Shown: in pieces, positions 30,649 through 39,949 of the stretch
Numbering within the stretch: the stretch's first letter is position 1
Layout of the letters: each line of letters opens with the position of its first letter
DNA from: Gracilaria vermiculophylla
Lineage: Eukaryota; Rhodophyta; Florideophyceae; Gracilariales; Gracilariaceae
NCBI GenBank assembly: GCA_019155205.2
Contig: JAHNZQ020000172.1
Location: 2,355,984 to 2,412,106 of the forward strand
Direction: 5' to 3'
Length of the DNA stretch: 56,123 nucleotides
The notes under the pieces: generated by a model
Told to the model about the DNA's origin: nothing
The model's database searches: none
What the model saw: only the letters and a program-made list of their open reading frames with translations
Made by a program: the position numbers and the translations under genes

Positions 30649-30889
30649 TGGCGCCGCCGCCACCGCCGCCGCAACCGCCACCGCCGCCGCGTGATTGGCA
30701 CGCCGAACCGCCTCCACAGCCGACGCGCGTTTGCATTCAATCTGCACCGCTGCGCCGCTCTGCCGCACTCGCGTGCCGCACGTCGCCACCGCCGCGCCGC
30801 ACGCCGCCGCCTACTTGAGCCGGAAGCGCCACTCGCGCCCCGCTTCCCCCGTCATCCCTCTCCCCCTTCAGAACCGCGCCGGCCCCCTC

Positions 30890-31581
30890 ATGGATCGCCC
30901 CGCACGCCGCCCTGGCGTGCACCCTGTCCGCGTGCTGTGTGAAGGCTGCGAGCGCGCCCCCGCCGCCGTCTACTGCTCCACCTGTCGCCAATCCGCCTGC
31001 CGACCCTGCGCCGACCGGCTGCACGACCACCCCAACCGCGCCTCCCACGTCGCTCCCATGGACGCTGCGCTCGCCATCATCCCCATGTGCGTCAGGTGTA
31101 AGCTGCGCCCGTTGCCCGTAAGTTGCTTCTCTCTGCTGTGCCCCCGCCCGCCCTTCTTCCACTCACACACCGCTTGTGTCACGCCGTGGCGTAGAGGCGC
31201 TCCAGCGCCGACTCGCAAGGCCTCTGTAAAGAATGCTATCGCACTCGCGCTTCCTCGGCCCCAACCCCCTCCTCCTCCTCCTCCTCCGCCTCCCGTGTGT
31301 CGCCGCTCGACATCGCTGCCCGAGCGTTCAACGAAGAGATGGCGCGCTCCTCCCAGTCATCGTCGCAGAGGCACAGCGATGCCGCCACCTCTGCTTCCTC
31401 CGCCCCGTCGTCGTCGTCGTCGTCGTCTTCTCTTTCTTCCTCTCAGCGCCAATCCTCCACGCGCCGTGGCCCGTCCTCAAGCCGCCACAGAACCAGGCGT
31501 CCATCCTCAAGCCACCGCAGTTCTGCGGAACACCCCCGCTCCAAAAACAACAACAACAACAACAACAACAACAAAAACTGA
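30890..31581 (+). CDS. Double B-box zinc-finger protein
   Basis: Two exons, 30890-31117 and 31195-31581, with a 77-base phase-0 intron (GTAAGT donor; GCGTAG acceptor), giving 204 residues. Exon 1 holds B-box 1: VLCEGCERAPAAVYCSTC, then CRPCADRLHDHPNRASH (Cys17, 20, 29, 32, 37, 40 and His residues). It also begins B-box 2, CVRCKLRPLP. Exon 2 completes the second box with GLCKECYRTR, which supports the splice. The remainder is a Ser-rich tail ending in a nine-residue Asn run and KN. Tandem B-boxes without a RING resemble the plant and algal BBX regulators of light responses; there is no CCT domain here. A role in transcription by protein-protein contacts is inference. Confidence 0.72.
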
Positions 31582-34077
31582 CGCTTGTGTCACGCTCGGC
31601 CCTCCAGCGCGCCCTAGAAGCACCAGGACGTGCAGTCCCCTAATAGTCAGGCCGCACGCACTAAACAGTTCTTCCACCTCCATGCGCTTGCCCCGACTGC
31701 ACTGTCGCCACCCATTGCGCCGCCTCGCCGCGTGTACGGCGACCGCCTCCCCCTCCCTTGTAGAGCGCCCCGCTCGCTCTACTGGCCGTACTGTGCTTCG
31801 CGCCGTGCCCCACTTCTGCCACGCACTGTGGCGCGGCGCATATGCGCGTGCCATGCCGCCGGCGCGCCACAGCGCCGCCTTTCGGGCGAGACCTCCCCGC
31901 GTTGCACCGCCCGCCGCGCAAGGGCGCCGCGCTCCCTGCCCGGCGGCAACGGCGCGTTGCCGCAAGCTGAGGCGGCGCGCGGCGCGCGGCGCGCGGCGCG
32001 CGGCGCGCGGCGCGCAGCTCGAGACTGGCGCGCGGCGCGCAGCTCGAGACACGCGCTCGGCGCGCAGCTCGCGACAGGCGCGCGGCACGCCGCCCGCGAC
32101 TGTTGCGCGCGGCCGCGCGCGCGCGCGCGGGGGCGGTGTCCCAATCACTTGCGGGAGCGCGCGCGGGGGCGACGGCGGGCGGCAGGGGGCGCTGCGCGCC
32201 GCACACGGGCGGCGGCGCGCCCGGCGTGGCGCCGCGCGGCCGCGAGGCTCGGCCACAGGCTGCGCAAGGGCGCGGGTGTGGTGAGCGCGCGTCGGCGTGT
32301 TGGGGCGCTTGCAAACGCGCCCGCCGGCAAAAACCTAGAACACGTTAGCGCAGGTGCAGTGGAGGGATGAACGCCCGTGGGGCGCCTCGGTGGCGTTCAT
32401 ACAGTAGCCTGCAGCGCCCCGAGCGGTTGCGTGCGCGCGCTGTGCGCGCACCGCGCCCTAGCTGGTTGCGAGGGATTAGCCGCGCTTTGGCACAGCGTGG
32501 TTGTGGCATTGCAACACGGCTGAGCTTGAAGCGTGGCGCTTTACCGCGAGGTATGGGTTGTCAAGGCGCCAAGCGTTTCCGAAGCTCGTGATTTGCGGGG
32601 GTGACGTTTGCTCAGCGCTCGGTCAGCGGCTTGTTGTGGGTGGCGTGGGAAAGGCGAAGGAATTGTGGTCGGGAGGGGGACGGGAAGGCGTCATCGAATG
32701 AATGACATGAGGTAAAAATGTGGAAACGAGTGCGGAAGGGAACGTGCAATAGAACAGCAATGGTCGGGTCAAAAGCGAAGGCGGCGGCTGTGTGGTCTCC
32801 TGCCGTTGAATGTGTGTGGGTTTTATTGGTTTTTTCCCCCCCCCCCCCCTCCCGAAGCTTTCCTCTGCGGGGGTGCGTGTGAGCAGCGCGTATTGGCGAG
32901 AAATATGAAGCGATACGCGTGTCAGGCGCATGGGGCGCAGTGGCTTACCCTTTTCCACAAGAATAAGGATGGAGGAGGGATCAAAGACTGTATGCATACA
33001 GAGCATTATTGGCTGATGCACCTCTCTCGACGTCATACAACAGCTAACAAACGCACAGAAAGCAGCACAGAGAGAGCTGGAATAAAGTAAGTGGAGAGAG
33101 ATGAGATTGACGGAGTGTGTGAATTTAAAAAAAAAAAAGTTTTGCACGGTCATCCGCAAACGAAGCAAAGAAAAGTAACACATGTGTGCGATGAGAGGCG
33201 TGCGCGCAGCGGGAAAGAACAAAGCAGAGCAGCGGTGGAGCGGAGGGCGACGCGGTGGACAGGCGGCAGCTGTGGTGCGTGGTGCTGGCGCGCGCCACCG
33301 TGCACCGTTCTGGGGGCGCGCCTGCAGCGGACCAGCAGCGGCGGCGGTCCAGCGGCGTCGGGACGCGGCGGCGAGCAGAAGCGCGGAGTAGAGCGCCTGT
33401 GAGCCGTACGGCGGGGCAGCGCCCTGCGGCGCGCGCCGCACACTACGCGACGCCCGCCGCACTGTAGCGCCACGCCCGGCCCGCAGTGCACAGTGGCGCG
33501 CGTCGGCGGCACGGGCGCAGCAGCTCGCCGAAAAGGCTCGCCGCCACACGTGCGTGACACGCCGCCGCCGCCGCCGCCGCCGCCACAACGCCTGTACGTG
33601 TGCGCGCTGGCAGCGCACTCCTCGCCCTCATTGGCTGTGCTGAAAAGTGCGTGAAGGTGCGCCTGCACCCTGCAAGCTGCTAGCTAGCTAAAGTAGCTAG
33701 GAACGACGCGCACGTCCGCTGCCGCAGTTTCCCGCTGCCACAGCAACTCGCTGAGTGAGCCCACGCGTGCACGTGTGCTAGAGTGCTGTGCATTACAGCG
33801 CGCACACGTGGTACACGCAGCACGCACGCGCGACAACCATCTTGTGCGCACCGCGCGCCTCTGTCAAAGTTTGCACCAACACACGTGCGCTTCGCTGTCC
33901 ACGTGCGACGCGCCACCGAGCGCGCGTTCGCTCGCCGCGCTGCCCACCCAGTTGGGTAAACCCTTCATAAGCGGCTTTGCTCGGGGAAGCGCACCGCCCC
34001 GCCGGCCAACGTGAGACGCACCGCGCTTTGCTTCACGCCGCGTTTCGCCCCGCAACCGCCCGCGCCCCGCCGCCGCC
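31582..34077. other. 2.5-kb GC-rich stretch without a recognisable gene
   Basis: Contains GCGCGCGGC-type repeats (about 31975-32030), a C run at 32837-32849, an A run at 33127-33138 and a CGC trinucleotide run at about 33562-33582. Several open frames of 60-330 codons exist on both strands, but all are Arg/Ala/Pro-rich or composition-driven, and I found no domain or intron-joined pair. The last ~100 bases are the leader of eIF2 gamma. A short spliced gene like its neighbours could hide here. Confidence 0.45.
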
Positions 34078-35466
34078 ATGGCCGACGCCCGCGGACTGGC
34101 CGTGCAGCACCTGCACTCGCTCGACGTGCACGCGCTCACCCCACTGTCGCCCAACGTCATCTCGCGCCAGGCCACCATCAACATCGGCACCATCGGCCAC
34201 GTCGCCCACGGCAAGTCCACCGTCGTCAAGGCCATCTCCGGCGTGCAGACCGTGCGCTTCAAGACCGAGCATGAGCGAAACATCACCATCAAGCTCGGCT
34301 ACGCCAACGCCAAGCTCTACAAGTGCACCGACGCCGCCTGCCCCAGGCCCTCCTGCTACCGCGCCTACGGCTCGGCCAAGGAGGACGCCCCCTCATGCGA
34401 GGTCTCCGGCTGCAACGCCCCCATGCACCTCATGAGGCACGTCAGCTTTGTCGACTGCCCCGGCCATGACATTCTCATGGCCACCATGCTCAACGGCGCC
34501 GCCGTCATGGACGCTGCCCTGCTGCTCATCGCCGGCAACGAGCCGTGCCCGCAGCCGCAGACAAGTGAGCACCTGGCCGCCGTCGAGATCATGAAGCTCC
34601 GCAACATCATCATTCTGCAGAACAAGATCGATCTCGTCAAGGGCACCCATGCCGAGGCCCAGTCCGAGCAGATCCGCGAGTTCACCCGCGGAACTGTCGC
34701 TGACGGCGCCCCCATAATCCCCATCTCCGCCCAGCTCAAGTACAACATTGACGTTGTCGTCGAGTACCTCATCAAGAAGGTCCCGGTCCCCGTCAGGGAC
34801 TTTGTCAGCTCGCCGCGAATGATTGTCATCCGAAGCTTTGACGTTAACAAGCCGGGCGAGGAGGTTGACGACCTCAAGGGCGGAGTTGCGGGCGGCTCTA
34901 TCATGCAGGGCGTTCTCAGGGTCGGCGACGCCATCGAAGTCAGGCCGGGCATTACTTTCCGTGACGCAAACGGCAAGATGGCCTGCAGCCCCATCATGAG
35001 TGTCATTCGTTCCATGCATGCCGAACAAAATGACCTGCAGTACGCCGTCCCTGGAGGGCTCATCGGTGTGGGCACAAAGATTGACCCCACCCTCACAAGA
35101 GCCGATCGCCTCGTTGGCGCCGTCCTCGGCGCGCGTGGTCAATTGCCGGACGTGTACTGCGAACTTGAGGTCAATTTCTTTTTACTGCGACGATTGTTGG
35201 GAATGAAGACCGAAGGCGACAGCAAACAAGCCAAGGTTTCCAAACTCAACAAAGGCGAAATGCTCATGGTCAACATTGGTAGTACAAGCACCGGTGGCAA
35301 AGTTCTGGCCGTCAAACGCGATTTGGCCAAGTTCACCCTTTCCAACCCCGTGTGCACGTCGGTTGATGAGAAGATCGCCTTGTCTCGAAGAATCGATAAG
35401 CATTGGCGTCTCATTGGATGGGGTCGTATTCGTGCCGGGTCTACCATCAATTTGTCTTCATCGTGA
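34078..35466 (+). CDS. EIF2S3: Translation initiation factor eIF2 subunit gamma
   Basis: Single-exon protein of 462 residues from ATG 34078 in a CGCCGCCATGG context. GTPase motifs: GHVAHGKST (G1, 40-48), DCPGH (G3), NKID (G4). Between G2 and G3 lies the eIF2-gamma-specific Cys insert (CTDAAC...C...CEVSGC), which binds zinc or a structural ion. The C-terminal domains II/III include [12 protein letters not shown] and end [12 protein letters not shown], as in known eIF2 gamma. It carries the initiator Met-tRNA to the 40S ribosome as part of eIF2. Length and all motifs are standard. Convergent with the next gene, 86 bases apart. Confidence 0.97.
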   Translation: MADARGLAVQHLHSLDVHALTPLSPNVISRQATINIGTIGHVAHGKSTVVKAISGVQTVRFKTEHERNITIKLGYANAKLYKCTDAACPRPSCYRAYGSAKEDAPSCEVSGCNAPMHLMRHVSFVDCPGHDILMATMLNGAAVMDAALLLIAGNEPCPQPQTSEHLAAVEIMKLRNIIILQNKIDLVKGTHAEAQSEQIREFTRGTVADGAPIIPISAQLKYNIDVVVEYLIKKVPVPVRDFVSSPRMIVIRSFDVNKPGEEVDDLKGGVAGGSIMQGVLRVGDAIEVRPGITFRDANGKMACSPIMSVIRSMHAEQNDLQYAVPGGLIGVGTKIDPTLTRADRLVGAVLGARGQLPDVYCELEVNFFLLRRLLGMKTEGDSKQAKVSKLNKGEMLMVNIGSTSTGGKVLAVKRDLAKFTLSNPVCTSVDEKIALSRRIDKHWRLIGWGRIRAGSTINLSSS

Positions 35467-35552
35467 CCCGCCCCTCGTGCTGCGGCCTCTTGTACAGGTA
35501 AACAAACTACTAAATACGTACTTTTGCGAGCTGTTGCTCTCGTGGTCGCGCC

Positions 35553-36671
35553 CTACTTTGCTGCTAATTCACTTGGTCGCAGACTTTCTCTTGGAGCAAT
35601 GCGCTCTCTGTTCTGTGCCAGCGACAACAGCTCCTTCATGTCCGCATTTTCTCCGCAAAACTTACCGTCTATACGCCTCAAGGCGCTCACCAGACCGGCA
35701 TCTGCGAGACGTGCAACGCCGCCTTTGCCTGCTGATTCGGCCAATTCGGCGATGATCCCAGCCATGAATGCGTCGCCTGCACCACTTGCATTGACCTGTG
35801 CGTCGTCTGTCACCCTGTACGCTCCCCTGTACGTGTACGCCCCGCACTCAAGGTGGGACGACAACCTATGATCAGGGTTGTCTTTTGCGCGCGTCGCTAT
35901 AAACACTCCATCCTTTCCGCAAGTTACGCATGCGGTGCCAGCCCCTTTGTCAACGAACCATTTCACGATGGGCTTGATCGCGGATGCGGACATGGTTTCG
36001 CTACTGGACGGTGCGGCGAGACCCGTAATGATGCACGCTTCGTCTAGGTTTGCGTGGATTGCTGCCGTGTATCGCAAGGCTGGGAGCAATATCGGCGTTT
36101 CAGGCGTCTCAGTGATATCCGCACCGTTCACGTCGAGTGTGAGCAAGACGTGCGGCGCGCCTCGTCGCACTTGTTCGAAGAGATGTCCCAACGCAGGCCC
36201 CTGCAGTCGTGGCATCAGATGCGGGTATCCAAAATGAAACACCTTCAAAGACTTTGTGAATAACGTGTCAATGACGGAGCGCGGTAAAAGGTTGGCGGTC
36301 GAGGCGATATAATTTGCACCGAGGGTGACGAAACAGCCCCGTCGGCCGTCGACGAATAATGGAAGAACAGCCAGACTTGTGCATGCTTCCGCACTAACCT
36401 GAATGCCCCTGACATCCACGTTGGTGTTCAGCAGAAGATCACGCAGCGTTTTTCCGTGTGGGTCGTCCCCTATGAGAGTTAACAAAGCGGTTGGAATACA
36501 AAGAGAGACCAGAGCGCGGGATGTCTGCGGTGCAGACCCGCCGGGAGTGAACGTAGTATGGGAAAAGGTGGTCACGGATTCTATTGAGATTGGTACGTTG
36601 GCATTGTGGAGCTCAATGTCTATGCAACTTAGACCGCAGCAAATAACCGTGGGGGGCCTTGGCTCAGCCAT
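35553..36671 (-). CDS. pfkB-family carbohydrate/nucleoside kinase
   Basis: Protein of 372 residues from ATG 36671. An N-terminal beta strand (VICCGLSCIDIE) is followed by GGSAPQTSRAL (44-54), the substrate-side glycine pair of pfkB motif 1. Near residue 300 comes VNASGAGDAFMAGI, motif 2, in which GAGD supplies the anion hole and the catalytic Asp. The usual Asp-Thr before GAGD is Asn-Ala-Ser here. It phosphorylates a sugar or nucleoside with ATP; ribokinase-, fructokinase- and adenosine-kinase-like enzymes all share this fold and I cannot choose among them. No transit peptide is evident, so it is probably cytosolic. Confidence 0.85.
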   Translation of the reverse strand: MAEPRPPTVICCGLSCIDIELHNANVPISIESVTTFSHTTFTPGGSAPQTSRALVSLCIPTALLTLIGDDPHGKTLRDLLLNTNVDVRGIQVSAEACTSLAVLPLFVDGRRGCFVTLGANYIASTANLLPRSVIDTLFTKSLKVFHFGYPHLMPRLQGPALGHLFEQVRRGAPHVLLTLDVNGADITETPETPILLPALRYTAAIHANLDEACIITGLAAPSSSETMSASAIKPIVKWFVDKGAGTACVTCGKDGVFIATRAKDNPDHRLSSHLECGAYTYRGAYRVTDDAQVNASGAGDAFMAGIIAELAESAGKGGVARLADAGLVSALRRIDGKFCGENADMKELLSLAQNRERIAPRESLRPSELAAK

Positions 36672-37349
36672 AGTAGTAAAGGCTGAAAGTGGTTGCGTAA
36701 AGGTCTGTCCACGGCTCTATATGAGTACCGAGGCATCAAACACGAAACTGTACGTCGGAGTATGTGTTGTGGTGACATGGCAATAATGCGGTGTGTTGTG
36801 CCATGCGCCGTAGGATATGTGCGTTCAAAAATTAACAAACACCGTCAAGGCGCCGGCATGGTACCGTGTGGGGTGGCGTCATGCTCCTGGCCTTGCATCG
36901 GTCAACGCAAGTAGACGGTGTTCACGATGTGTGAGTTTGCGTCGTGCGGCGCTGCCATGAGCATGGTGCGATGCTGCTCGTCACCGTTATAGCACCGTCA
37001 TAGCACCGTCATAGCTGCAGCCGTTGCCATCATTGAGTTGTTTTTCGGACAACGATCGCTGTGTTCAGATGTGATGGTGCTGTTCACCGTCTTGGCTACT
37101 TTTATGTCACTCTTACCACACATGAAACGTGCGTGCTCATGCTACAAGGAAACATCTTTGGCGGGGATCAATTTTTTTTCTGCTGTGCAAGAGCAGACAC
37201 TGATGAATTTATGAGATGGAAACGTGATCCTCGTTTTGTCGCTTGAGGCTTGGGGCTGGATCGCTTTGGTGCGCGAGCGGCGCAAGACACTATCGTGGAG
37301 TGTTTGGTGCCGTTGGGCGTGCCCAAGTTGCTCATCAATATTGTAGCCA

Positions 37350-37449
37350 NNNNNNNNNNNNNNNNNNNNNNNNNNNNNNNNNNNNNNNNNNNNNNNNNNN
37401 NNNNNNNNNNNNNNNNNNNNNNNNNNNNNNNNNNNNNNNNNNNNNNNNN
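37350..37449. other. Assembly gap, 100 N
   Basis: Exactly 100 undetermined bases, which is the conventional scaffold gap of unknown true size. The real sequence could be longer and could hold a repeat or mobile element. Confidence 0.99.
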
Positions 37450-37883
37450 GTACGGTACTGTTTCGTATATAGTTTGCTGTTCAACACGCCCTAGCGCTGT
37501 GACAAGAAATTCTTCCTCGTCTTGCAAAAGTTGTTGCGATGTTCCAGCGCACTGAAAATTGCACTCGACAGAATTTCGCGGAACCTGTGAATCACTTTCT
37601 GCCATGATGATCACGGTTGCATATATGATATGCTCGGAAGCTATGTGCCTCGAAGTTGCCGGTAAAGGATCATGTGAATGCAGTTGTGTGTGAGAAAGAA
37701 TGTCCCCCACATTTGGCGGGTAATGTACGGTATGGTGGTGAATTTGGCTCAGGGTTTTGTATATGCAGATTGTGCGTATTGTTTCGATGAATGCCTTATC
37801 TCGTGGATTATGTTGCCATAAAGTTAGCATTCATTGGTTCAGAATATCAATCGTTTTCTCCCCTACCAATTGTTGCAAAGTAT

Positions 37884-38010
37884 GCTTATGGCTACTATGA
37901 TAGACATAAGCAGAAGAAACACATGGCACGCTCACTACCAATTAATCTGGATGTTGAGCGTAATATGCCCAATGATGTACTACGCTTATGGCTACCATCG
38001 TAGCCATAAG
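37884..38010. repeat. Pair of related hairpin-forming inverted repeats
   Basis: Copy 1 (37884-37911) is GCTTATGGCTA, six-base loop, TAGACATAAGC with one mismatch. Copy 2 (37985-38010) is CTTATGGCTAC, loop CATC, GTAGCCATAAG, a perfect 11-base stem. The copies are about 101 bases apart. They could be ends of a small non-autonomous element or a structured RNA/DNA site. Confidence 0.75.
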
Positions 38011-38123
38011 TAAGCCGGGTCAAAAGGTTTAATTAAAGCTAGTATTTCAGCGTTACGTGCTGTGAACACATGGCAGAGTGGTGTCCAACCATCTCGGGCT
38101 TTGTCCAATGGAGCTTGTACCGT
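37992..38123 (-). pseudogene. Ankyrin-repeat fragment
   Basis: On the minus strand a 43-codon frame reads APLDKARDGWTPLCHVFTAR followed by NAEILALI, which fits the ankyrin consensus (DxxGxTPLhxAxxxGhxEiv). It has no start codon and stops inside the hairpin at 37992-37994. No second repeat is visible on either side, so this looks like a remnant of an ankyrin gene broken by rearrangement or lying next to the gap. Confidence 0.45.
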
Positions 38124-38172
38124 ATCGCTATTATAGTAGCGAGAAGAGAACCAGGTCCAAAAGGGTTCAAAT

Positions 38173-38209
38173 TGACCTCATATGAGGTCATTTGACCTCA
38201 TATGAGGTC
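38173..38209. repeat. Tandem perfect palindromes GACCTCATATGAGGTC
   Basis: TGACCTCATATGAGGTCA (38173-38190, 18 bases, perfect) is followed after three bases by GACCTCATATGAGGTC (38194-38209, 16 bases, perfect). The repeat period is 20 bases. It lies about 360 bases upstream of the aminotransferase-like gene and could be a dimeric transcription-factor site. Confidence 0.8.
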
Positions 38210-38566
38210 GCTGGTCAGATAGACACTGGAGGATAGTGAAGAAATATAGGATTCAAATCAATGTTCCTCATTGAGCTTTTAGGGCGCCTGTCGTATGATA
38301 ATTTCGCGTGCCCTCGAGAGCGGAATGCGGGCAAGGGTTGTTGACTGCGGAATAATTTCGAAGAATTTCACATTTGCTTGAGAAATGCGAGGTTAACATA
38401 TCAAATCTACTCGACTCGGAGCTCGTCTCGACCAAAACGTCCAGTAGTCTCCCTACTTTATTGGAGAATGCGGGCTTTGAGCGAAGTTGGGCTCAAGTAA
38501 CATCGACTTCTCCGATATGCACGCCCCTATATGAATTAGCGACATCAGAAACTTGTTTTGATATCC

Positions 38567-39811
38567 ATGGCTCTATCCGCTCGGGGCGATGCTATCAATG
38601 GCACGAATTCGGGCTCCGATGGTGACCACCGATGTCAGGAATCGGAGAGCAGAATTGTCCCGCTTGCTAAAAATCTCTCTCCACTCTCTAGTTCTGTTTC
38701 GTTGTCATTTGTCCGCGAACATTTGGCCTCTCTTCCGAGTTTGCCTTCGAAGGAACTCACTTACAGCTCAATGCAAGGTTCCCAACGAACACGAGAACTG
38801 ATTGCCACGTTTATGTCGAAAAAGCTCCTCGCAAACTCTGTTTCGACGAATCAAGTGATTGTTTTAGATGGAGAAATGAGTCTTCTTAATGCGCTTGCTA
38901 TTTGTCTATGCGAAGAAGGGGATCGAGTCATGGTTCCATCTGAAATTGAATGCGAGTTATCCTTTCTACTCAAACACAGGGCGAAAGTTCATACAATTGC
39001 TGTCCCATACATAGAGTGTTCGAATTCTGCCCAAGACATGGTGCAGGCACTGGAAACAATGTGGGAGAGCTGGGGGAGTGAACAATCGAGGATAAAAATG
39101 ATCTACGTGTCTTACCCTAATCTTTATGTATCAAAGTTGAATGCGAAGGATGACGCGGAGGCTCTTATATTAAATAGCATCATCGCGTGGGCTATATCCA
39201 GAAAACTACACACGATTGTTAACATTACTAATGCTCTCAGTGCTGTTGATGACAACAATTTTATCCGATCTTGGAACGGCATAGTTGTTCAAGATGATGT
39301 TCATATCATATGGAACCCTTCAAAGTTCTTCGGTATACCAGGGGCCTCTCTATGTGCATTAATAACTAGGAACAAGGCTTTGCTTAAGGTCTTCGCGCTA
39401 AAGCTGAGTTATTTTGGATCGACTAGCAGACAATCTCAGTGGGTGATTCAGCACTTGCTTTCAGATGCATGTTTTTTTGATAATTTCATCCAGGAAAACC
39501 AGCGAAATTTGCTGATAGCCTACAAATTTTGCATCGAAGAGCTTGAAAAGCTGGCCATTCCGTATCGTGTCGCGTCAACTGGGTATCCCATTTTGCTTAA
39601 TCTGCTTGCTTGGATCAGTGAGGGCCGAAATGACTGCAGTCTCGGTGTGCAACGATTAATTGGTCAATGCGACATTCTCGCCTCCTATCGTTCAAACAAA
39701 GAATCAGAAACGTTTTTCAAGCATGTCTTTCTTCACTACGCCAGTACGTCTTCAGAAGAAGTGAAATTGGTTCTCCAAAATCTCAAGAGCTTGCAGAGTG
39801 GGGTCAGATAG
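38567..39811 (+). CDS. Class I/II aminotransferase-like protein, ACC-synthase-related, degenerate
   Basis: Protein of 414 residues from ATG 38567 (an upstream TTG is not a credible start). It begins MALSARGD, like ACC-synthase-like enzymes, and contains a match to the family's small-domain/substrate region (TYSSMQGSQRTRELIATFM) and cofactor region (LLNALAICLCEEGDRVMVPS). The lysine motif is kept as NPSKFFGIPG (Lys at about 252). At the position of SDEIYA the protein reads VNITNA, so the Asp and Tyr that hold pyridoxal phosphate are Asn. The following Arg of the RLG motif is Ser, and the C-terminal WFR arginine is FFK. Fold assignment is by alignment in my head. Catalysis as an aminotransferase seems unlikely; it could be a pseudoenzyme or have a new chemistry. 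Convergent with CTR9. Confidence 0.7.
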   Translation: MALSARGDAINGTNSGSDGDHRCQESESRIVPLAKNLSPLSSSVSLSFVREHLASLPSLPSKELTYSSMQGSQRTRELIATFMSKKLLANSVSTNQVIVLDGEMSLLNALAICLCEEGDRVMVPSEIECELSFLLKHRAKVHTIAVPYIECSNSAQDMVQALETMWESWGSEQSRIKMIYVSYPNLYVSKLNAKDDAEALILNSIIAWAISRKLHTIVNITNALSAVDDNNFIRSWNGIVVQDDVHIIWNPSKFFGIPGASLCALITRNKALLKVFALKLSYFGSTSRQSQWVIQHLLSDACFFDNFIQENQRNLLIAYKFCIEELEKLAIPYRVASTGYPILLNLLAWISEGRNDCSLGVQRLIGQCDILASYRSNKESETFFKHVFLHYASTSSEEVKLVLQNLKSLQSGVR

Positions 39812-39949
39812 AAAATAGACAATGGACTCGGATCTTGCTAAGCGATCATATCTACTGTACGGCTCGTGTTAAACAAACCTTTCCATTTGACTGCTTTCTG
39901 CTCACTTTTATTTTCCTCATGGGATATTTGGTGTTTACCACTTGAGCTG

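Larger units (their letters stand above)
36672..38566. other. 1.9-kb region with assembly gap, palindromes and no gene
   Basis: Contains 100 undetermined bases, two hairpin-forming repeats, a tandem 16-18-base palindrome and a minus-strand ankyrin-like relic, each listed separately. A short direct repeat ATAGCACCGTC occurs twice near 36990-37015. Frames that read through the gap are meaningless. The composition is less GC-rich than the blocks on either side, resembling the transposon-bearing left end. Confidence 0.5.

Noticed and set aside
29255..30736. N-terminal 494-codon extension of ADA2
   Set aside because: Low-complexity Arg/Ala sequence over a minisatellite and antisense to both BET1 exons; ADA2 homology begins just after ATG 29254.
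32623..33618. 331-codon minus-strand ORF in the gene-free stretch
   Set aside because: No recognisable domain, crosses an A run and a C run, and its start is GC-repeat sequence.
37168..37830. ORF reading through the assembly gap
   Set aside because: It contains 100 N, so continuity is unproven, and neither side resembles a known protein.
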